Shown piece by piece: positions 7,427 through 11,521 of a stretch of DNA of 11,521 nucleotides (position 1 is its first letter; the number at the start of each line of letters is the position of its first letter). A program made the position numbers and the translations under genes. The stretch comes from Fidelibacterota bacterium (GTDB taxonomy: Bacteria > Fidelibacterota > Marinisomatia > Marinisomatales > TCS55): contig PAWC01000001.1 of the NCBI GenBank assembly GCA_002713385.1, forward strand, positions 6,408 through 17,928, written 5' to 3'. Below the pieces are notes generated by a model. That model saw nothing but the letters and a program-made list of their open reading frames with translations. It did no database searches and was not told the origin of the DNA.

Positions 7427-9492
7427 CTTTTTTAGCACCGTCACTTTTGTGGGGATTACTCGCAGCCGCTATTCCCATTATTATTCATTTTATCAGTCTC
7501 ACTAAAACCAAGGAAATGGAATTCAGCTCCATTCGTTTTCTGGAAGAAATGAAACATGAATCCATTCGTAACCTGCAGATCAAACAGTGGCTGTTGGTGT
7601 TATTAAGGATATTAATAATCGTAGCATTGGTGCTTATGGTTGCCCGGCCAACGACTGAAGGCTTTATTTCTAGCTGGTTGAAGGGCGATGTTGATTCAAG
7701 AGCAGTTGTTATTATTGATAATTCAGCCAGTATGTCAATGGAAGGTGAAAATGAATCATTATTAGAAAACGCAAAACGGCAATCCAAGTCCCTTATTCAA
7801 AAACTGGATGAAAAGACAAACGTTCAGATATTTCAATCAAACCCCTTGAAATTGATCTATAGTGGAAAGCAGGATCGTGTCCAAAGTATCAATAAAGTCA
7901 TTAATACAATTACTCAAACAGCAACTGCTGATAAACTGTGGTTAGACATTATTACAGCCCTGCAATCAGCTGACCAACATGAAATAAATAAAGAGTGCTT
8001 TATCTTCAGTGATCTTCAATCTTTACCAGATACTTCATCTGTGAACCAGTTACAAAATGAACTTAAGGAATGGAAGCTATATTTTATTGGACAAGAGACA
8101 GTTCAAGACAATATCGGTATTTATGAAGTACTCCCGGTGAGCCAGGTCAAGCTGCCGGATAATTTAATTAAACTGAATACGCTTGTTACAAATGAAAGCA
8201 ATTTTGAAAAACGAAATGTACCTATTGAATTATACCTAAATAATGAAAGAGTAGGACAGGTTGTAACAGCGTTCAATCCGGCGAAAGGGAAAGAATTCTT
8301 ATTTCAGGCTTATCCGGGAAAAAGCGGGGTTATCCGTGGAAAAATGACTATTCCAGCAGATGATTTTGCTTATGACAATGAGCAATCATTTGAATTGTCC
8401 ATCCCCAAACAAATATCCTGTATGCTGATTGGCGAATCAGTGGAAGATGTATTCTTACTTGAAGAAGCACTTAAATCCATCAGCGGTGAAAATGAATATG
8501 TCTACCTGCATAGAAAGATCATGCCAGCCATTGACAAACTTTTCCTTGAAGACACTGATGTATTGATCTTGCACAGACCCAATAATATTTCAATGAAAGC
8601 ACTGGATGACATTCAGCGCTTTGCTGCCAGAGGTGGAGGGTTGATTTGGATTTCAGATACTAATGAGCAACAAACATCGTCTGCAATCGAATCAGCACTG
8701 AAATTGCCAATTTATGTACAGCCAATAAATGCTGGTGAGGAATCATATTATTCTGTTAAAAAATCCCAAAAACAGCACGCTCTTTTTTCAGATCTAACCG
8801 TTCGAAATATTTCCGCTGAACTTCCAGAAGTTTTCAGTTATATAAGAGTACGACCGCGATTGAATCAGAGTGTCATCTTATCCATGCATAATGGTGATCC
8901 ATTTTTGCTGGAATACAGGCTGATCGGCGGCCATGTATATTATTTTTCATCCCCCATAGGATTAGCATGGAATGATTTTGCTTTGCGGGGACTTTTTGTC
9001 CCCTTACTGCATCGCATGCTAATTCTTTTAGCAACGGACGAAAGCAATACTCTGACGGTTTTTGCTGGAGAAATAAAAGAAATCAATATGACCAAAGAAC
9101 TTTTGAATGCCAAATGGGAAGTGTATTCACCTTCGGGTAAGCAAATTCTCTTGATCCCGGATTATAATAAGGAAGTACTGATTATTGAGCATACAAAAGA
9201 ATTGGGATCATATGAAATCTATGCAGATGGTGAATTTTATACGGCATTTTCAACACAACTTGATCCCCATGAGCGTCCAGTAAATAGAGCGTCTGGCCAG
9301 TCGATTGTAAATGCAGTCGGTGCATCGCGAGCACAATATATTTCACCTGGACAAAACGCATCAGCTGTGCTGCAGGACTTAAGGTATGGAAAAGCATTAT
9401 GGCGAAATTTTTTAATTATAGCTATCGTTTTACTAATACTTGAAACGATCATTGGACGGCCAAACACAAAAGCCTTGAAATCTGAAGACTAA
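7423..9492 (+). CDS. BatA-domain / von Willebrand factor A membrane protein
   Basis: The 689-residue protein opens with the aerotolerance-regulator (BatA) N-terminal region. A membrane segment at about 5-23 precedes a conserved linker (FSSIRFLEEM...IKQWLLVLLR) and a second segment at about 56-75 ends in ARP. A VWA-like domain follows, with a MIDAS-type DNSAS (Asp99, Ser101, Ser103) and a later strand CFIFSDLQ (about 191-198). The middle is beta-rich (about 240-330). A Rossmann-like segment at about 330-430 includes DVLILHRPN and FAARGGGLIWISD, resembling the glutamine-amidotransferase-like fold in such proteins but with no visible catalytic triad. Near 515-530 is NDFALRGLFVPLLHRML, then another beta region. 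One membrane helix at about 661-678 leaves a short cytoplasmic tail. The role is unknown, with metal-dependent protein-protein contact in the periplasm likely (inference). ATGA and TAATG overlaps link it to the neighbouring genes. No MoxR ATPase or BatB/BatD gene is nearby, unlike classic bat operons. Confidence 0.85.
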   Translation: MTFLAPSLLWGLLAAAIPIIIHFISLTKTKEMEFSSIRFLEEMKHESIRNLQIKQWLLVLLRILIIVALVLMVARPTTEGFISSWLKGDVDSRAVVIIDNSASMSMEGENESLLENAKRQSKSLIQKLDEKTNVQIFQSNPLKLIYSGKQDRVQSINKVINTITQTATADKLWLDIITALQSADQHEINKECFIFSDLQSLPDTSSVNQLQNELKEWKLYFIGQETVQDNIGIYEVLPVSQVKLPDNLIKLNTLVTNESNFEKRNVPIELYLNNERVGQVVTAFNPAKGKEFLFQAYPGKSGVIRGKMTIPADDFAYDNEQSFELSIPKQISCMLIGESVEDVFLLEEALKSISGENEYVYLHRKIMPAIDKLFLEDTDVLILHRPNNISMKALDDIQRFAARGGGLIWISDTNEQQTSSAIESALKLPIYVQPINAGEESYYSVKKSQKQHALFSDLTVRNISAELPEVFSYIRVRPRLNQSVILSMHNGDPFLLEYRLIGGHVYYFSSPIGLAWNDFALRGLFVPLLHRMLILLATDESNTLTVFAGEIKEINMTKELLNAKWEVYSPSGKQILLIPDYNKEVLIIEHTKELGSYEIYADGEFYTAFSTQLDPHERPVNRASGQSIVNAVGASRAQYISPGQNASAVLQDLRYGKALWRNFLIIAIVLLILETIIGRPNTKALKSED

Positions 9493-10754
9493 TGCAAGAG
9501 CTCGATTTAAAGCAAGAAAAAGCACTCATGGTAGGCGTAATTCATGGGGAAGTGGATGAAGCCAGTGCTTATGAACATTTAGAAGAATTAGAATTATTAG
9601 CAGACACAGCAGGGGCAGTAGTTGTGGGACAGATCACACAACGCTTAAAGAACTTGACTCCACAATTTTTGGTGGGCAAAGGCAAGGCGGATCAAATAGT
9701 TGGACAGGCTAAAGAGTTGGATGTACAGCTTATCATTTTTGACGATGATCTGACTCCCGCACAAGCAAAAAATTTCATGAATCTGGCTGATAATCTAAAG
9801 GTGATTGATCGAAGCGCTCTCATTCTGGATATTTTTCGCCAACATGCCCGATCCCGTGAGGCAAAGACACAAGTTGAACTAGCACATTTAGAATATTTAC
9901 TGCCTCGGTTAACCCGGAAATGGACACACCTTGAACGGCAGATGGGTGGTATCGGAACACGCGCTGGTATGGGGGAAACACAAATTGAAATTGACCGCCG
10001 CCTGATTCGCACACGGATTTCCAAATTAAAGAAAGAACTGATAAAGATCGATCAAGAAAGGATAATCCAAAGCAGGGGCAGGCAGAAATTTTTCCGCGCT
10101 GCTCTGGTGGGGTATACCAATGCCGGTAAATCAACACTCATGAATGCCTTATCTGATGCGGATGTATACGTGCAAGACCAATTGTTCGCCACACTGGACA
10201 CTACCATTCGTCAAGTAGATATAAATGATTCTCACCAGATATTATTGAGTGATACAGTGGGGTTTGTCCGCAAACTACCCCATGACCTGGTGGCTAGTTT
10301 CAGAAGCACATTAAAAGAAGTGGTTGATGCAGATCTTTTATTGCTTGTACTTGATGCATCGTCACCACAAGTTTTAGAGCACTATAATACGATCAAAAAC
10401 GTACTCGAAGAAATTGCTGCTGGAGATAAACGCAGTTTGATTGTGTTGAATAAGATCGACCTGGTAGAGGACATGCAGGTTTTGAATCAATTGAAGCAAT
10501 CGTTTCCAGATGCAGTCATGATTTCTGCGTTGGATAAACTTCGCTTAGATGAACTCTTAAAATCAATTCAATCCATCATGGATGAAAGCTTCCAAACTGT
10601 AGAAGTCGATATACCTTTTACTGATGGGAAAACAATTTCAGAAATCCAGGATGATATGGATGTGCTACATCGTGAATATTATAATGAAGGTGTCCGTATG
10701 ACCATCAAGGGGCCCAGCAGAAAAATCCAAAAGATTTTAGGTCAATTGACATAA
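9492..10754 (+). CDS. hflX: Ribosome-associated GTPase HflX
   Basis: HflX binds the 50S subunit, splits stalled or hibernating ribosomes, and hydrolyses GTP. The 420-residue protein has the N-terminal HflX domain (VDEASAYEHLEELELLADTA, then FLVGKGKADQI and FDDDLTPAQAKN) and the linker helix region HLEYLLPRLTRKWTHLERQM. The G domain carries G1 GYTNAGKST (207-215), G2 FATLDTT (232-238), G3 DTVGF (254-258) with the following RKLPHDLVASFRSTLKEV, and G4 NKID (320-323). A C-terminal domain of about 60 residues follows, in which EYYNEGVRMTIKG is visible. The usual GxRGPGE loop reads GTRAGMGETQIEIDRR here, one residue longer and without the Pro. The ATG overlaps the upstream stop (TAATG). It is the last gene of the fmt run. 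Its neighbour in gammaproteobacteria, hfq, is absent. Confidence 0.96.
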   Translation: MQELDLKQEKALMVGVIHGEVDEASAYEHLEELELLADTAGAVVVGQITQRLKNLTPQFLVGKGKADQIVGQAKELDVQLIIFDDDLTPAQAKNFMNLADNLKVIDRSALILDIFRQHARSREAKTQVELAHLEYLLPRLTRKWTHLERQMGGIGTRAGMGETQIEIDRRLIRTRISKLKKELIKIDQERIIQSRGRQKFFRAALVGYTNAGKSTLMNALSDADVYVQDQLFATLDTTIRQVDINDSHQILLSDTVGFVRKLPHDLVASFRSTLKEVVDADLLLLVLDASSPQVLEHYNTIKNVLEEIAAGDKRSLIVLNKIDLVEDMQVLNQLKQSFPDAVMISALDKLRLDELLKSIQSIMDESFQTVEVDIPFTDGKTISEIQDDMDVLHREYYNEGVRMTIKGPSRKIQKILGQLT

Positions 10755-10788
10755 AAAAACCCCGGCATTTTACTAAACCCCGGGGTTT
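10753..10788 (-). terminator. Intrinsic terminator read on the - strand, downstream of the candidate RNA
   Basis: AAACCCCGG (10757-10765) pairs with CCGGGGTTT (10780-10788) in a nine-bp, GC-rich stem. On the - strand the hairpin is followed by seven Ts (complement of the A-run at 10753-10759), a classic rho-independent signal. Read on the + strand it is followed only by TTTAAAAAT, so it is a poor terminator for hflX, though the hairpin could still contribute. The right arm is part of a perfect 14-base palindrome (10775-10788), so two alternative hairpins are possible. The T-run begins directly at the hflX stop codon region. Confidence 0.75.
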
Positions 10789-10796
10789 AAAAATAT

Positions 10797-10961
10797 CCCG
10801 CTTTGAGTGTTTTTCAGGATCATGATTATCATGAGTGGCGGCCTCCTGAAAACAGCAAACTTCCTTTACTCCAGAGAACCAGAGAAGGCCTGTTTTTTGC
10901 CTACAGAGTAGAGCCTCCAAGGGTAATTATTGAAGATCCTGAAATAACGTGCTCTAGCGGG
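10797..10961 (-). ncRNA. Candidate structured non-coding RNA, possibly 6S RNA
   Basis: Read on the - strand, the ends are complementary over long range. CCCGCT at the 5' end (10961-10956) pairs with AGCGGG at the 3' end (10802-10797). Inside that, TTTCAGGATC (10944-10935) pairs perfectly with GATCCTGAAA (10821-10812). Next comes a large, mostly unpaired middle of roughly 35 nt on the 5' side and 26 nt on the 3' side. The apical arm is a long imperfect hairpin: AAAACAG/CTGTTTT, then CCTT/AAGG, then CTCTGG-TTCT-CTGGAG. The size of about 165 nt, closing stem, central bubble and apical hairpin match the known plan of 6S RNA, the regulator that mimics an open promoter and binds RNA polymerase. A strong - strand terminator follows nine bases later. 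No primary-sequence match to a known 6S RNA was established, so the family name is inference. The hairpins and terminator are seen directly. Confidence 0.5.
10811..10852. repeat. Perfect 9-bp inverted repeat inside the candidate RNA
   Basis: TTTTCAGGA (10811-10819) and TCCTGAAAA (10844-10852) are perfect inverted copies separated by 24 bases. The left copy is the same segment that closes the long-range stem of the candidate RNA with 10935-10944, so the two helices are mutually exclusive. The loop contains two TCATGA palindromes three bases apart. Confidence 0.7.
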
Positions 10962-10982
10962 AATTGTTAAAAAGCTAGTTTA

Positions 10983-11011
10983 AATTTATCCGATCAAACG
11001 ACCGGGAACAA
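10983..11011 (-). promoter_or_regulatory. Weak candidate promoter for the - strand RNA
   Basis: On the - strand, TTGTTC (11011-11006) and TAAATT (10988-10983) are spaced by 17 bases. They match three and four of six consensus positions, and would start transcription near 10976, about 15 bases before the closing stem. This is weak. Apart from it I see nothing convincing between the candidate RNA and the symporter stop codon (10962-11045), and no hairpin terminator directly after the symporter. The RNA could therefore also be made by read-through and processing. Confidence 0.2.
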
Positions 11012-11045
11012 GGGTTAATCAAATTCTTTTTTGGGTGGGGAGATT

Positions 11046-11521
11046 TTATTTATCTGGGTAGAGATCTGTTTCGCCTTCACTTTTAGCAATAATCACAGCT
11101 CCAATGCTGTCACTGGTAACGTTTACCATCGTTCTAAACATATCCAAGGGTCGATCCACAGCCAGCATGGTGCCCACGATAACACCCACTTCAGGATGAT
11201 CGCTGATTCCAACGGCATCCAATACGACAAAAATCATTACCAATCCCGCAGACGGAATGGCTGCAGCGCCTACTGATGCTAAAAAGGCAGTTAAAACAAT
11301 TACGAACTGTTGTGCAATGTTCAAGTCAAAACCGATTGCTTGGGAAATAAATAAAACGCCGGCACATTCGTATAATGCAGTTCCATCCATATTGATGGTT
11401 GCACCCAATGGCAATACAAAACTAGTTGTTTTATTCGAAACGCCCACCTTATTTTCAACACAATCCATTGTAACGGGAAGAGTTGCACCGGAAGAACTAG
11501 TAGAAAATGCTGTCATGAACG
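11046..11521 (-). CDS. Sodium:dicarboxylate (glutamate/aspartate-type) symporter, C-terminal part
   Basis: The frame runs off the right edge of the window, so the start is missing. An ATG at 11516 is internal, because the codon before it is Phe and in frame. The visible 157 or so residues cover the transport core of the DAACS family. They include the serine-rich HP1 tip AFSTSSSGATLPVT, the TM7 motif GATINMDGTALYE, the HP2 region SVGAAAIPSAGLVMIF, and TM8 LDMFRTMVNVTSDSIGA. The TM8 residues that bind substrate and sodium in the archaeal GltPh (Asp, Arg, Asn, Asp in the DMxRTMVNVTxD pattern) are all present. The Arg favours an acidic substrate such as aspartate or glutamate rather than a neutral amino acid. 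The protein works in the inner membrane as a sodium-coupled (or proton-coupled) importer. It faces hflX convergently across a 291-base gap. Confidence 0.94.
   Translation of the reverse strand, partial: FMTAFSTSSSGATLPVTMDCVENKVGVSNKTTSFVLPLGATINMDGTALYECAGVLFISQAIGFDLNIAQQFVIVLTAFLASVGAAAIPSAGLVMIFVVLDAVGISDHPEVGVIVGTMLAVDRPLDMFRTMVNVTSDSIGAVIIAKSEGETDLYPDK

Noticed and set aside
9692..10137. Two long - strand open frames opposite hflX (110 and 105 codons)
   Set aside because: They lie opposite conserved HflX motifs, are rich in Arg, Ser and Cys as shadow frames often are, and have no recognisable domain.
10867..10884. Short tandem repeat CCAGAGAACCAGAG on the + strand, considered as an operator or repeat array
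   Set aside because: It is a single pair of short copies and is better explained as the two arms of the apical hairpin (CTCTGG-TTCT-CTGGAG) of the candidate - strand RNA.
10705..10920. A 71-codon - strand open frame crossing the hflX end and the intergenic region
   Set aside because: It runs through the terminator hairpin and the candidate RNA, overlaps hflX antisense, and its predicted protein has no domain-like pattern.
11031..11276. An 81-codon + strand open frame at the right end
   Set aside because: It is antisense to the well-supported symporter gene, and its His/Asn/Ser-rich composition is that of a shadow frame.
1..11521. Search for a defence system, insertion sequence, prophage or CRISPR array
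   Set aside because: No transposase, integrase, nuclease, helicase or regular spaced repeats are visible. Gene density and order look like an ordinary chromosomal core.

Overview
The window reads as chromosomal DNA of a low-to-moderate GC, Gram-negative-type bacterium. The gene set suggests the FCB group (Bacteroidota, Ignavibacteria or Neomarinimicrobiota-like). The hints are a BatA-type von Willebrand protein with a C-terminal membrane anchor, an orphan histidine kinase with a HQLGTP H-box, a YfhO membrane protein, a PASTA-only membrane protein, and generally weak Shine-Dalgarno sequences. The phylum assignment is inference. I see no mobile element, phage gene, CRISPR array, tRNA or rRNA.

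Layout on the + strand. Bases 1-2834 hold the C-terminal part of a YfhO-family polytopic membrane protein, followed through an ATGA overlap by an orphan sensor histidine kinase. Bases 2895-3787 hold yajC (Sec accessory subunit, TTG start with a good Shine-Dalgarno) and def (peptide deformylase). A strong intrinsic terminator lies at 3815-3850, only 10 bases before the fmt start codon. Bases 3861-10754 are one tightly packed run of six genes: fmt, rsmB, a three-PASTA membrane protein, a SEC59/DGK1/VTE5-type CTP-dependent lipid kinase homologue, a BatA/VWA membrane protein and hflX. Their junctions range from a 14-base overlap to a 1-base gap, so they are probably co-transcribed and translationally coupled.

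On the - strand at the right end is the C-terminal part of a sodium:dicarboxylate (glutamate/aspartate-type) symporter, cut by the window edge. Between hflX and the symporter is a 291-base gap with no credible protein gene. Read on the - strand it has long-range complementary ends, a large central unpaired region, a long imperfect apical hairpin, and then a GC-rich hairpin with a seven-T run. This is the general architecture of 6S RNA, and I call it a candidate structured non-coding RNA.

Functionally, def and fmt are the two sides of the N-formyl-methionine cycle (Fmt formylates initiator Met-tRNA, Def removes the formyl group). RsmB modifies 16S rRNA and HflX acts on ribosomes, so most of the run concerns translation. 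The PASTA, lipid-kinase and BatA-like proteins point to the envelope. The coding part is mostly conventional. The parts most worth a second look are the - strand RNA with two competing helices, the terminator placed in the fmt leader, and the kinase-less PASTA protein in the def-fmt-rsmB neighbourhood.
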